Positions 25,892-35,374 of a stretch of 54,378 nucleotides of DNA are shown here, piece by piece (within the stretch, counting starts at the first letter, position 1; each line of letters starts with the position of its first letter). The stretch spans positions 1-54,378 of the forward strand of contig NZ_JAKEDU010000012.1 of the NCBI RefSeq assembly GCF_021462405.1, given 5' to 3'. The notes beneath the pieces were generated by a model that was given only the letters and a program-made list of their open reading frames with translations, had not been told where the DNA came from and did not search any database. The position numbers were made by a program, and so were the translations under genes. The DNA is from Thermus tengchongensis (GTDB taxonomy: Bacteria > Deinococcota > Deinococci > Deinococcales > Thermaceae).

Positions 25892-26841
25892 GACTCTGGA
25901 TCACTCGTCAAGGGGCTGTTCTGCGGAGTTCCCGCGGGCAAATCCTTTTGGAAACCGAGGGTCAGGTGGAGAAGGCTTGGCCGTTGGAGATTGTAGATGA
26001 AGTAGTGCTGGTAGGAAGTGTACAGCCCAGTGTTAATCTCTTGCGCACTTTGAGCAACCGCGGGGTACCCGTGCATTTGGTGGCTACAAGTGGGCGGTAC
26101 CGAGGAGCGTTCTTTCTCCCGCTGAGCGGGCAAGCGGAGTTGCTGAAGCTTCAGGTCTGGAGCACGTTGGACCCTTTGCCCATAGCCAAGCGCATCGTGG
26201 AAGGCAAAATCCGGGCTATGGGGGCGGTATTGAGGGCCTGGGGCAAGCGCGTTCCCCGAGTGCGTGAGGGAGCGAGCGAAGTAGAAGCCTTCCTTTTGAT
26301 GCTCTCTCACGCAGAGGACGTGGAGAGCGTACGGGGCATTGAAGGTGGCGCCACGGCCGCATATTTTAGGCATTTTGCAGCCATGGTGCCCGGCCCGTTT
26401 GCGTTTGCGGCCCGGACCACGCGCCCTCCCCGTGATCCCGTAAACGCCCTACTGTCTTTCGGGTATAGCCTGCTGCTCACCCAGGTAGTAACTGCTATAC
26501 AGATGGCAGGTCTTCACCCGGCTTTGGGTTACCTACATGTATCGCACGGAGCACGCCCCGCCTTAGCCTTGGACCTGATGGAAGAGTTCCGGTCTGTTTT
26601 CGTGGACCGCCTGGTGGTACGAATGCTGCGGCAGGGCATTGTTAACCTCGGCCATTTCCGCCCCGTAAAGGGAGGTGTGTATTTGAACGACGAGGGGCGG
26701 GGTGTCTTTCTGCGACACTTCACTCGAGGGTTGGGTACCGAGAACGAGGGTTTTCGGGAGCACATTTTTCGCTACGTTCAGCATTTCAAGGGCCACCTAC
26801 GGGGAGAGTCGTTCCCCTTTTTGGTTAAGGGGGTGCCGTGA
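25888..26841 (+). CDS. cas1: CRISPR-associated integrase Cas1
   Basis: 317 residues from the ATG at 25888, which overlaps the RT stop; the frame is open upstream but that part is the RT gene in another phase. The N-terminal beta domain runs MRLWITRQGAVLRSSRGQIL to about 85. In the helical domain the metal ligands are visible: E152 in RGIEGGATAAYF, H217 in LGYLHVSHG and the acidic residues of ALDLMEEFRSVFVD. Complete, hence the only intact cas1 in the window. With Cas2 it integrates spacers; with the RT gene it may accept RNA or RNA/DNA substrates. Confidence 0.96.
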   Translation: MRLWITRQGAVLRSSRGQILLETEGQVEKAWPLEIVDEVVLVGSVQPSVNLLRTLSNRGVPVHLVATSGRYRGAFFLPLSGQAELLKLQVWSTLDPLPIAKRIVEGKIRAMGAVLRAWGKRVPRVREGASEVEAFLLMLSHAEDVESVRGIEGGATAAYFRHFAAMVPGPFAFAARTTRPPRDPVNALLSFGYSLLLTQVVTAIQMAGLHPALGYLHVSHGARPALALDLMEEFRSVFVDRLVVRMLRQGIVNLGHFRPVKGGVYLNDEGRGVFLRHFTRGLGTENEGFREHIFRYVQHFKGHLRGESFPFLVKGVP

Positions 26842-27110
26842 GGATCGTGGTGAGCTACGATATACCCGATGACGCCCGGCGTCTAAAAATGGCGGCTCTC
26901 TTGAAAAGCTATGGAGAGAGGGTTCAGCTATCGGTGTTTGAGGCCGAGCTCAACCCTTATCAACTAAAGAGCTTGCTCGGCAAAATAAGGGAACTCATGG
27001 AGCCAGAGGACTCGGTTAGGGTCTATCTGTTGGGGAAGGATTGGAAGAAGCGCACGCTCACCCTCGGACGAGCAACACCCTTGAGCTTTCCTGAAGACGA
27101 CGTGATTTAA
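26838..27110 (+). CDS. cas2: CRISPR-associated Cas2 of the RT module
   Basis: 90 residues from a GTG start overlapping the cas1 stop. MRIVVSYDIPDDARRLKMAA holds the conserved Asp of the ferredoxin fold, then YGERVQLSVFEAEL. Structural dimer of the Cas1-Cas2 integrase. The C-terminal ATPLSFPEDDVI tail is short and acidic. Confidence 0.95.
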   Translation: MRIVVSYDIPDDARRLKMAALLKSYGERVQLSVFEAELNPYQLKSLLGKIRELMEPEDSVRVYLLGKDWKKRTLTLGRATPLSFPEDDVI

Positions 27111-27351
27111 GTCATAGGGGTACGCGGACTATCCACTACGCCAAGTACAAGCCAGAAAGAAGACATTCAGCACAGGGCTTTTTGGAGCTTCCTAAGACTG
27201 AGTATAAGCACCCCCTTCGGCAGGCTTGACTAGGGCAACGTTTTTGGCTACTATCACATTAGGTTGGAAAGGGAAACGCAGACGAGCGAGTACCCCTCCG
27301 ACCAAGTGGATCTTGAAAGCCTGGTGCAGGACGATGGTTTTAGAGGGGGGA
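27111..27351 (+). promoter_or_regulatory. Probable leader of the two-repeat array
   Basis: Gene-free stretch between cas2 and the first repeat, AT-richer than its surroundings (TTTTTGGCTACTATCACATTAG near 27240-27261). Position after cas2 and before the array fits a leader, but no strong promoter could be assigned. Confidence 0.45.
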
Positions 27352-27461
27352 GTTGCACCTCTTTAGCCCCGTCAGGGGATTGAAACCCAGCAAAAAGCGG
27401 AGGCTTCCGAAGGGCTCGATGGGGTTGTTGCACCTCTTTAGCCCCGTCAGGGGATTGAAAC
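27352..27461 (+). CRISPR. CRISPR mini-array, two repeats and one spacer
   Basis: Two identical 35-base repeats (27352-27386 and 27427-27461) around one 40-base spacer (27387-27426). The repeat begins GTTGCACCTCTTTAGCCCCG and ends GGGGATTGAAAC, the 3' tag typical of type III. Its core TTTAGCCCCGT and GGGGATTG is shared with the repeat of arrays A and B. It directly follows the RT-cas1-cas2 module. Confidence 0.9.
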
Positions 27462-27612
27462 GCCTCTTCATCTCTTGTCTCATGCTGGGATGAGAACTCC
27501 TCCGAGACGTCCCGACTGCGGATGGTTCTCACCTTAGACCTGGCCTGCTCAAAGCAGGGCCTCTTGCACGCAGTCCCACTCACGGCTAGCCTGTTCACAC
27601 GAGGGGCCAAGA
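27462..27612 (+). other. Intergenic stretch between mini-array and can1
   Basis: No further repeat. Contains the upstream region of the Can1-like gene; a GAGGGG ribosome site lies ten bases before the ATG at 27613. Confidence 0.4.
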
Positions 27613-29577
27613 ATGCACCTTCTGCTGATCTCTTTGGTGGGCAACGACCCGGGGCCAGTAGCCCTTGCAGCCAAGTACCTCCGCAAGACCACACCCCGTG
27701 GGACGGACCTGTCTATTCTTCTGGTCCAGGACGGCTCGCAAAACGTACCCCTACGGGAAGCTAGGCTCTCCGCCCTTCAGCATTGGTTGCAACAAGAGGG
27801 ATTTTCCGTCCAGGTGCGAGAGTCCTAGGAGGCCGCGCTTAACGAAAGCGCTGATTTTCCAGGCCGTGTCGTCTTGAACCTCACCGCCGGGGATAAAGCC
27901 TCTTTTTTCCGTTTTTACCATTCAGCCAAGAAGCACGGCTGGGAAGCCCTGGTCATAGACGCCCACGGACCTGAGGCGGTGGTGACAACTTTGGCGCTGA
28001 AACCTCTTCCCCTCAGCAAGGATGAGTACCTTCATCTTCAAGATTACAAGTCCCTTTATTTTGTTCCCGCGCAAGCAAGGCTCATAGGCGTAGCCAACGA
28101 GGTTCCCCCAGGCCTAAGGGGCTATGTCTGGCACCAGCTTCGCACCGCTCAAGGAATGGACGTCTTGCTGGCCATTCAGGGCAACCGACCGCTCCTCTAC
28201 TTCTCGGGGTCCGGCAAAAACTTCAAGGACCGCCTTAATGTTATCGCCCAAACCGCCAGGGAATTGGCAGGCCAGCTCGCGCTACCCATAACCGATTTCC
28301 CAGAACATCAGGTCCGCAAGGCGCACGCCAACAACCAAGAGTACTTGAGACGCATCTACACCCAACAGGCCAAAGAGTCCCGGGTACATCTCGTCTATCC
28401 CAGGAGGCCCGGAAACCTCCAAGAGGGGTTACAAGTACCCAAGGGGCATACGGCAGTGGAAAAGGTCCTCCGCCCCTTCCCCCTTCCCCGAAAAGGACCC
28501 GTTTTGCTCGCCCTCATGGGCGAACAGCCCGTACCGCTCTTGGCGTCCTTTTTGGCCCACCAACCCAAGGAAGTCTACTTGGTAACAACGCAGGCCCTAG
28601 AAGCCCAGCTGGAGCGTCTATCCCACGCTCAAAGGGAGCTGGAAAAGCTAGGGGCCCGCGTCCACACACGCACGGTTGAAGGGCCTTTCGCAGCGGACAC
28701 CATTCGCCAGCTTTTCACACCCGTGGTCAGGGCGGCGGAAGCCAATGGCTTGCCCGTAGTGGTCAACCTCAATGGCGGAACCAAGCTGATGGCCCTGGCA
28801 CTCCTCGAGGCCCTTCCGCCCCAAGCGAAGGTGGAATACTTGCATGGCAAAGAGCTGAAACCCCTGCCAGAAGGCCCACCCCTTTCTGTTCCCTGGGATA
28901 GCGTTACCCCCCAGCAAGTGCTAGGCCTCTTCGGCTACCGCCTGGAAACCCCAAGCACGGTGGGAAAACCTTATCCAGACCCCAAGGTGCTGTCCTTGGC
29001 TGAGGCGCTCCTGGGGCAACCCGAGAATAGGGGACTTGCGAAAAACTTCCTCCAGGCCTGGGTTGAAAGCTTCGGTGCGAACCCAAGGAGCTTCCGGCGC
29101 CGCATGCAGAAAAGCCCCTTGGAAACTGCTTTGGGCTTGGCATTGGAGTACGCTGTTTACTCCCATTTGGATGCGTTTTTGCGTCGCCATAAAGGAGGAG
29201 CAGCGCCCGGGGGCAACTTAGTCCCCATCTCCTGGAAGGAGCAGGGCCCCAGGGAAGTGGATGGGGTGGCCTGGATTAAGGGCAGGCTCGTCATCGTGGA
29301 GTGCAAACCCTCGCTACAAAAAGCCCTGGGCCTGGAGCGAGAAGACGCCTCGCTGGGGGTCCTGCGGGAGATGTTTGGCGGGGTATTTGGTGGAGGAATC
29401 CTGGTGGTCCGCAAGAGTGCCTGGCCCCCCCACGAGAAATCTCGCGCTCGCTTGCGCTCTACCCTTGCGGACCGAACCCTGCGCATCTTCAGCCTCGAGG
29501 GGCGGACCCACTTCCCCGAGGGCACCGTCTGGCACTTCCCCCACGACCTCGAGGCCGCCTTAAAAGACTGGCTCTAG
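27613..29577 (+). pseudogene. Can1-like CARF nuclease, interrupted by one in-frame TAG
   Basis: Full span 655 codons including the terminal stop. Residues 1-71 (MHLLLISLVGNDPGPVALAA) form the start of an N-terminal CARF domain. Codon 72 (27826-27828) is TAG; the same frame then continues without another break to 29577. A second CARF domain (LLALMGEQPVPLLASFLA ... VVVNLNGGTKLMALALLEAL) is followed by a PD-(D/E)XK nuclease with D550 in REVDGVAW and E563/K565 in IVECKPS. Length and two-CARF layout match Can1 (TTHB144, 636 residues), a cA4-activated DNA nickase. Reinitiation at TTG 27874 would give a 567-residue product lacking most of the first CARF domain. Stops tail-to-tail with cmr6, sharing CTAG. 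Confidence 0.8.
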
Positions 29578-30623
29578 CCCCTAAGCCTTTCCAAGACCTG
29601 TTTCAAGTGGGGGCTCTCCTTGGCCCAGCTCTTCAGGTCGCCTTGGTTTCTTAGGAAGCCCTTGGCCTCGAGGGCCTGCCGCAGCCCGGCCAGCTCCTCC
29701 TCCGATAGGCCCAAAATCGCCTCGGCGTTCTCCTCCAAAAACCTCCTAAAGTTCGGGTAGCTCACGGAGCGGAGCCTGGTGGCGAGCCGCTCGTACTCCG
29801 GGCTTGGCACCTTGCCCCCGTCCTTACCTTCCTCAGCCTGGGCGGGAAGGGCTCCTGCCAGCTCCATCCGCCCATACCCCGAGGAGGTCTTGGCGCCCAC
29901 GCCCTCTTCCCGCAACGCCCAAGCCAGGATCTGCCAGGCGGCCTGGAGCCAGGGCTTGGCCGCCTCCCGGTCCACCCCAGGCGCCGGGGCCAGACCCAGC
30001 AAGAAGGTGCCGGTGACGCTAAGGAAGGGCACGGGCACAGGGCTGTCCCAGTCCGCGGGGGGGACCTTACCGCCCCCGTAGTAGTCGGCGTGGTGGGGGT
30101 TCATGATGTCCGGGCGGAGCCTCCACTTCCCGGGAAGGGGCAGGGCGTCAAAGAAGACCACCAAGCCCTGCTCCTCCGTGGTGCCGAAAAGGGCCGCTTG
30201 GGCCTCGCCCCGCTGGAAGCGATCCAGGTCCCGTCGCCAGGCCTCTCCTTCCAGGCGGAGGTGGGCGTAGCGGCTGGCCAGGCCCTTGAGGGCCGAACCG
30301 GGCAGGTAGGGCACGCCGTAGGTGCGGTGGAGGGTGAGGCTGGTCTCCAAAACCCCTTCCCCCCCGAGGCCCACCACCAGGCGCCCCAGGGTATGGGCCT
30401 CCCGCACCTCCGCCCCCGCTTCTAGCAGGGCCTGGCGGTAGCGCTGGAAAAACTCCGCGTAGCCCTCAGGCTCGCCTTCCTGGGCCGCTTCCTGCACAAG
30501 GTTGCGCTTGCTCTCCGTGTCGTCGCGGTGGGAGCTTTCCAGAAACCTATCCAGCCAAAGCCCGCGGTTAACCCGGGTAGCGCCAGGAAAACGGAGACCC
30601 TTCAGAACTTCCCTCCGGCTCAT
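29574..30623 (-). CDS. cmr6: Type III-B RAMP protein Cmr6
   Basis: 349 residues of the RAMP superfamily. TYGVPYLPGSALKGLASRYA is the crRNA-contacting loop, GAKTSSGYGRMEL the C-terminal glycine-rich loop. Caps the 5' target end of the Cmr backbone. The start overlaps the cmr5 stop by four bases. Intact, though its cas10 partner is broken. Confidence 0.9.
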   Translation of the reverse strand: MSRREVLKGLRFPGATRVNRGLWLDRFLESSHRDDTESKRNLVQEAAQEGEPEGYAEFFQRYRQALLEAGAEVREAHTLGRLVVGLGGEGVLETSLTLHRTYGVPYLPGSALKGLASRYAHLRLEGEAWRRDLDRFQRGEAQAALFGTTEEQGLVVFFDALPLPGKWRLRPDIMNPHHADYYGGGKVPPADWDSPVPVPFLSVTGTFLLGLAPAPGVDREAAKPWLQAAWQILAWALREEGVGAKTSSGYGRMELAGALPAQAEEGKDGGKVPSPEYERLATRLRSVSYPNFRRFLEENAEAILGLSEEELAGLRQALEAKGFLRNQGDLKSWAKESPHLKQVLERLRG

Positions 30624-30976
30624 GATGCCCCCTCAATCAGGGCCTGGGCAAACCGCTTGAACCACCCCGAGGCCTGGAGCACCTCCCGGGTGAGGCGCAG
30701 GTAGAGGAGAAGCTCGGCCCTAAGCGCCTCTTCAGCCAGTTCCCTCCCTCCCTTACGCCCCAGGACCTGGGCCAGGTCGTCCAAGAACCTCTTGTGGGCC
30801 TCCTTGCCCCGGGAGTCCACGAAGGCCAGGGCCTGGGCCAGCCCCGCCTGGCGCACCAGGACGGGGAACTTCAGGGCCATGGTCTGGTAGTCCTCCGCCC
30901 AGGTACCCCCCTTCTGCGCGGCCTCCTTCACCCTCTCGTAGGCCCCCTGGGCCCAAAGCTGGGAACGGGTGCGCAT
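30620..30976 (-). CDS. cmr5: Type III-B small subunit Cmr5
   Basis: 118 residues from the ATG at 30976 (MRTRSQLWAQGAYERVKEA), all-helical, with DYQTMALKFPVLVRQAGLAQALAFV typical of Cmr5. The frame is open upstream but that part lies inside cmr4. Stacks along the target strand. Confidence 0.9.
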   Translation of the reverse strand: MRTRSQLWAQGAYERVKEAAQKGGTWAEDYQTMALKFPVLVRQAGLAQALAFVDSRGKEAHKRFLDDLAQVLGRKGGRELAEEALRAELLLYLRLTREVLQASGWFKRFAQALIEGAS

Positions 30977-30978
30977 GG

Positions 30979-31842
30979 CTAGCCTCCCAAGGTCACCCGG
31001 CAGAGGCCCCGGCCCACCGTGGCCTTGCCGCCCAGCTGCAACGCCCCTTGCAGAAGGCCCTTGAACAGGGCGAGGACCGCCTCGGCAGGCAGGGCCTTTT
31101 CCTTGCGGCGGGAGGGCTCGGCCCGCACCAGGCTGTAGAGGACGCTCTCGGCGGGCAGGCTTTCCTCGTACCAAAGCGCCCTTTGGGCCACGGTCTTGGT
31201 GGCGTCGTCCAGGCGGATGCGGGCCACCACCTCGGTGGCGGTTTCCAGCAGGAAGGCCATCACGTCGTCGTGGACCACCGCCAGGCGGCCCGCCACCGGG
31301 GCCTGGGTCCTGGTGAGCCAATCCTCCCACTCCCCTACCCCAGGAATGGGGCGGGCCTCGAGGTCCAGGTCCTCCAGGTAGACCTTACCCCCCTCGGGCA
31401 GGCGGGAGTTCGGGGCCACCAGAGCCTGGCCCTGCCCCAAGGGAGCAGGGAGCGCAGGGGGGGTAAGCCCCGCCATCTCCGCCTCCCGGCGGAAGCGCTC
31501 CAAGAGGTAAGGGCTCGTGACCAGGGCGAAGACCCCGTAGAGGCTCCGCACGGGCAGGAGGAGGAGCTTGGCGTCCCCCACCTGCACCGCCCCCGCGTGC
31601 TCGGAGGCGGCCTCGGTTTCCGGGCCGAAAACCGCGAAGAGGGTGTCCTTGTCCCATCCCTTCCCCTGAGCCCGGTCCCGCAGGACCCCCTTGAGGGAGC
31701 TTCCCGGCAGGTAGGGGATGCCCGTGGCCTTCTCCCGGGCGATGGGCAGGTCGATGGCCCCGATGCCCTGCCCCGTCCCCGCGTGGAGCGGGGAGAGGGC
31801 GTGGATGAAAAGGAGTGCGGTGGTGCTCCGTTCTGGGTTCAC
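30979..31842 (-). CDS. cmr4: Type III-B backbone protein Cmr4 (target-RNA slicer)
   Basis: 287 residues. TTALLFIHALSPLHAGTGQGIGAIDLPIARE holds the catalytic Asp region, GIPYLPGSSLKGVLRD the RAMP loop, GGKATVGRGLCRV the glycine-rich end. Repeating backbone subunit that cuts target RNA every six bases. Overlaps cmr1 by four bases. Confidence 0.93.
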   Translation of the reverse strand: MNPERSTTALLFIHALSPLHAGTGQGIGAIDLPIAREKATGIPYLPGSSLKGVLRDRAQGKGWDKDTLFAVFGPETEAASEHAGAVQVGDAKLLLLPVRSLYGVFALVTSPYLLERFRREAEMAGLTPPALPAPLGQGQALVAPNSRLPEGGKVYLEDLDLEARPIPGVGEWEDWLTRTQAPVAGRLAVVHDDVMAFLLETATEVVARIRLDDATKTVAQRALWYEESLPAESVLYSLVRAEPSRRKEKALPAEAVLALFKGLLQGALQLGGKATVGRGLCRVTLGG

Positions 31843-33128
31843 CTTTCTCCTCCTTGCTCTCTCAAATACTTCAAGAAGGCCCTAATGGGGTCGGTTTCTC
31901 CCCGCAAGGGCTCGATCCTTTGCGCCTCCTCTGGGGCGAGCTTCACGCTCACCGGGTGCGCCTCATCACCCACCTCAAGGACCACGCCCCCCGGGGGCAC
32001 CCGGGGCCCCTCGAGGACCGCCACCAAGGTGGCCCGCTCCCCTAGGGGGCGGATGAGGAGGGGGCTTGCCAGGCGGTCGCCCTCGGCGGGCTTCAAGGTG
32101 CTATCGGAAGGATCGCCCCCATCCTTGAAGTGGAAGATGATGGGCAGGCCGAACTGCCCCCGGGGGAACTTGCGCACGGGGTGCTGGGGTGCGTGCCGGG
32201 GAGCGTGCCTCCTCGTCAGGCGGCGCACCTCGTCGGGCTCGGGCCAGAAGGAGCGGCCCGGGCGGTTCCTTTCCTGGCCCTCTCGGCGCATCTGACGGAA
32301 ACCGCGGTAGGCCTCGGCCACTTCCCGCCAGGAAAGGGAGAACACCCCAAGGAGGCTTTTCGGCGTCAGGTGGGGCACCCCTTCCGGCCATCCCCCCTCC
32401 CGGCTATAGCGGACAAGCCGTTGCCGAATCTCCTCCTCTTGCGGCACCTTTTCCCCCTCGCCTCGCGGCTCCTTCTCCACCTCGGGCCTGAAGGCCCCAA
32501 ACCCCCTGCGGGTGCGGGCCCCAAGCCCCCCAAAGGTCTCCCAGGCCCAAAGGGCCGCCTCCAGCTCCCCCTCGGCGTCCAGCAGAAGGGGCTTTTGGCC
32601 CTCGTCCTGGGGCACCGCCACCTCCTTGGGGAAGGCCAGGCACAGGCGGAAGCGCACCCCTACCCGCACGGGGTAGTTATGAGGGTCCTGGTCGGTGCGC
32701 CGGAGGGGGAAGGCCAGGTAGGGGTGGGCCACCTCAGGCCGGGCCCGGGGGAAGTTCTTCCCCGGCACGTCCACGAAGACGTCCTTCTCCTGGCCCGCCT
32801 CCAGCACCTCCACCTCCACCTGGAGGGGCGAGGCCCCTCCTTCCCCCGCGCTGCCGAAGAGGGCGGCCTCGAGGGCCCAAAGCCTTTCCAAGCTTCCCCC
32901 CGCCTGCCACCCCCGCACCGCCCGCCACCAGAAGCGGAGCTGCCCCCGCACCTCCGTGGCCCGCACCACGCTCACCGGGTCCGCCCGCTTTGGCTCCACC
33001 CCGCCCCCGAAGAGGGGGGTGAGGAACCGGTAGGTGCGCTCCTGGGTAACGATCCTCCTTCCGTCGGAGCGCTGGCCCTCGAGGCGCCTGGGGCCGTAGG
33101 CCTCTGGAAACTCCCTGACCCGCCTCAT
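31839..33128 (-). CDS. cmr1: Type III-B RAMP protein Cmr1
   Basis: 429 residues from the ATG at 33128, which overlaps the cmr3 stop as ATGA; the open frame extends upstream into cmr3. TYRFLTPLFGGGVEPKRADP and VRGQLRFWWRAVRGW are the Cmr1 hallmark. A glycine-rich motif, GLGARTRRGFGAFRPE, lies in the middle, followed by a second RAMP-like half. Binds the 3' end of the crRNA-target duplex. Confidence 0.92.
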   Translation of the reverse strand: MRRVREFPEAYGPRRLEGQRSDGRRIVTQERTYRFLTPLFGGGVEPKRADPVSVVRATEVRGQLRFWWRAVRGWQAGGSLERLWALEAALFGSAGEGGASPLQVEVEVLEAGQEKDVFVDVPGKNFPRARPEVAHPYLAFPLRRTDQDPHNYPVRVGVRFRLCLAFPKEVAVPQDEGQKPLLLDAEGELEAALWAWETFGGLGARTRRGFGAFRPEVEKEPRGEGEKVPQEEEIRQRLVRYSREGGWPEGVPHLTPKSLLGVFSLSWREVAEAYRGFRQMRREGQERNRPGRSFWPEPDEVRRLTRRHAPRHAPQHPVRKFPRGQFGLPIIFHFKDGGDPSDSTLKPAEGDRLASPLLIRPLGERATLVAVLEGPRVPPGGVVLEVGDEAHPVSVKLAPEEAQRIEPLRGETDPIRAFLKYLREQGGER

Positions 33129-34222
33129 GCCTCCTCCCACGCCACAGGCTTTCCGCTCCACACCCCCACCGCCGCCAAACCGTAGCCGTCCCTGCGGTCC
33201 TGGGGCAGGTGGGAAAGGTTTTGGAACCATACCCCTTCCAGCCACTTCATCACCTGGTCGTCGCCCCACGCCTGGGGCAGGCGCACGAAGTACACGCTCC
33301 CCGCGGGCACCGCCCGGCGGCTGGGCTTTGGCTTCCCCTGGGCCAGGTCCCAACCGGAAACCGCCAGGGGCCGCCCCACCAGGGCCGCCTCCACCCGGGC
33401 CCCGGCGATGGCCCCGCCCTCGGGCAGGTAGGCGCCGCCAAAAAAGCCCGGCGTGAGGAGGACCACCCGGGCCGCCCGGGTTTGGACCAGGGCCTCCGCC
33501 AGGCTGAAAGGCACCCCAGGCACCCCCGGCCCCCCCTTCCGCCAGAAGGCCAGGCGGCGCTCCCCGCCCAGGGGGTGAACCCCCTCCACCTCCACCCCGT
33601 CCTCCGGCCACAGGACGAGGGCCAGGCGGCGGAGGCTTCCCGCCTTGCGGGCGAACTCCAGGCCCGAGGTTTGGAAGAGGGCGCCCTCCCGAGCGGTGCC
33701 CTTTTCCGGGTCCAGGCTCACGTGGGTGCGGATCTCCGGGGTGGGGCCCTCGTGCCCTTCCGGGGTGAAGCCTTGGGGAGGGTCCTCCAAGAGCCAGGCC
33801 AGGAAGCTTTCCCAGTACCAGAAGGCGGGAAGGCTTTGGGGCTTTCCCTTGAGGTGGGGGCTGGGCGAGCCCACAGGGAGAAGCCCCGGGTCCAGGTTCA
33901 TGCCCGCCCCCTCCGGCACCCTTAGGGGCCGGAGGGGGTACAGGTTCCCTCCCAAGCGCAAGGCGTCCAGGGGCCTAGGGACGAGAAGGCGCCACCCTCC
34001 TTCCGCCGCCTCCGCCAAGAGGGGTCCCCGGACCCCCCAGGAGAGCACTTTCGGGGCGTCTTGGGGAAACTGGAGGCCCGCCTCGAGGGCCCGCCGGGTG
34101 CGGTAGGCCCCGGCCAGGGTCTGGGGCAGGGGGAAGGGAAGGCTCCTGGCCCGGGCCCCAGGGCTGTTGGTGAAGGGACGGCCGTCCCGCACGATGAGGG
34201 GATCCCGCGACTCAATGAGCAT
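33125..34222 (-). CDS. cmr3: Type III-B RAMP protein Cmr3
   Basis: 365 residues from the ATG at 34222 (MLIESRDPLIVRDGRPFTNS), overlapping the cmr2 3' fragment by 11 bases. LPQTLAGAYRTRRALEAG near the N-terminus and a late SGWDLAQGKPKPSRRAVPAGSVYFV are typical. Holds the crRNA 5' tag with Cmr2. Confidence 0.9.
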   Translation of the reverse strand: MLIESRDPLIVRDGRPFTNSPGARARSLPFPLPQTLAGAYRTRRALEAGLQFPQDAPKVLSWGVRGPLLAEAAEGGWRLLVPRPLDALRLGGNLYPLRPLRVPEGAGMNLDPGLLPVGSPSPHLKGKPQSLPAFWYWESFLAWLLEDPPQGFTPEGHEGPTPEIRTHVSLDPEKGTAREGALFQTSGLEFARKAGSLRRLALVLWPEDGVEVEGVHPLGGERRLAFWRKGGPGVPGVPFSLAEALVQTRAARVVLLTPGFFGGAYLPEGGAIAGARVEAALVGRPLAVSGWDLAQGKPKPSRRAVPAGSVYFVRLPQAWGDDQVMKWLEGVWFQNLSHLPQDRRDGYGLAAVGVWSGKPVAWEEA

Positions 34223-35374
34223 CCCACACCTCCCGCCTTTCCGTCGGTACCGCCGCCTGCTCCAAGGCCTCGGCAAAGGGCCGGGCCAGGAGGAGTTCTT
34301 CGGCGAGACGGCCCACGCCTCCTTCCCCGCTCAGCCACCGGGCCAGTTCCTCCTTATGCCCCCTCTTCATCTCCTTCCTCCCCAGGATGCGCCGGGCCTC
34401 GGCCAGCAAGGCCTCTTGGGGAAGCCCCAGGGCCTCCCCCTCCTGGGCCAGCTCCCAGAGCTCGTAGGCCACCCGGGCGGGCACCTCGCCCAGGCGCAGG
34501 AGGTCGGCCAGGCGGAGGAGGCGCTGGGTGAGCCGGGGCTCCTCGTCCCAGCGCCCCCGGACCATGAGCTCCGAGCCTGCGCGGGGGCTGTAGGCCACGG
34601 CCAAGGCGTTCCGCTTCTCCTCCCCTTCCCTCCCCTCCTTGGCCAGCCTCTCCGCCCGCCGGGCAAGGTCCAGGGCGTCCTGCAGGGGCTCCAGGTGGTG
34701 CACCACCGCCAAGCCCACGGAAAGGGTGGGCGGCTGCTCCAGGGGCACCCCTTCCAAGGCCTCCCCCATCACCTTCTGGAAGCGCTGGGCCAAGGCCCAG
34801 GCCGCCCGCAAGGCGGTGTGGAGGGGCAAAAGGGCCAGCACGTCATCCCCGCCCGAGTAGACCAGGCCGCCCCCGTGGGCCTCCACGATACCCTTCACCT
34901 CCCGGGCAAACCCCAGGGCCAGGGCCCGGGAGAAGGCCCGGTGGGCTTGGGGGTGCCCCAGGCGGTCCAAGGCCTCCCCCATCCGGTCCCCGTCCGCGTG
35001 GAGGAGGGCGTAGTAGCCTCCTGGAGGGGCTTGGATGCCCTTCTGGCGAAGCTTCCCCCACAGGCGGCGGAGGACCTCCTTGGCCTCCTCCAACCGCCCG
35101 GGGTCTTCCAAGGCGGGGAACTCCTCGAGGCGGCTCTCGTAGAGGAGGCGGACGTCGTACTGGACGAAAGGCGTGTCCTTCAGAGCGGGGTGGTAGGTGG
35201 CGGCCCTGGCCTCCTCCCCCACCAAGGCCGCCAGGTGCTCGAGGGCCTCCCCCACCCAAGCCTCCCCTCCCTTGTTCTTGACCCCTTCCCAGAAGGGCAG
35301 GACCGCCATGTGGGTGGTGCTCACGAAGCCGTGTGCCGTGGGCCACCAGCGCTTCAGGAGGTTGCGAACAGTTG
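34212..35374 (-). pseudogene. cmr2: cmr2 (cas10) 3' fragment with GGDD palm
   Basis: C-terminal part of Cmr2. Reading backwards from the junction the frame is RNLLKRWWPTAHGFVSTTHM. Then come GGYYALLHADGDRMGEAL and the cyclase motif VYSGGDDVLAL (residues 158-161 from the GTG at 35324). Separated from the N-terminal part by the tnpB element. A GTG at 35324 could start a 370-residue piece, but no ribosome site is evident. Simple removal of the element at the shared AGTTGACC leaves the two halves one base out of frame. Confidence 0.85.

Noticed and set aside
31048-33185. Long plus-strand frames opposite cmr4 and cmr1
   Set aside because: They lie entirely across RAMP genes with recognisable motifs on the minus strand.
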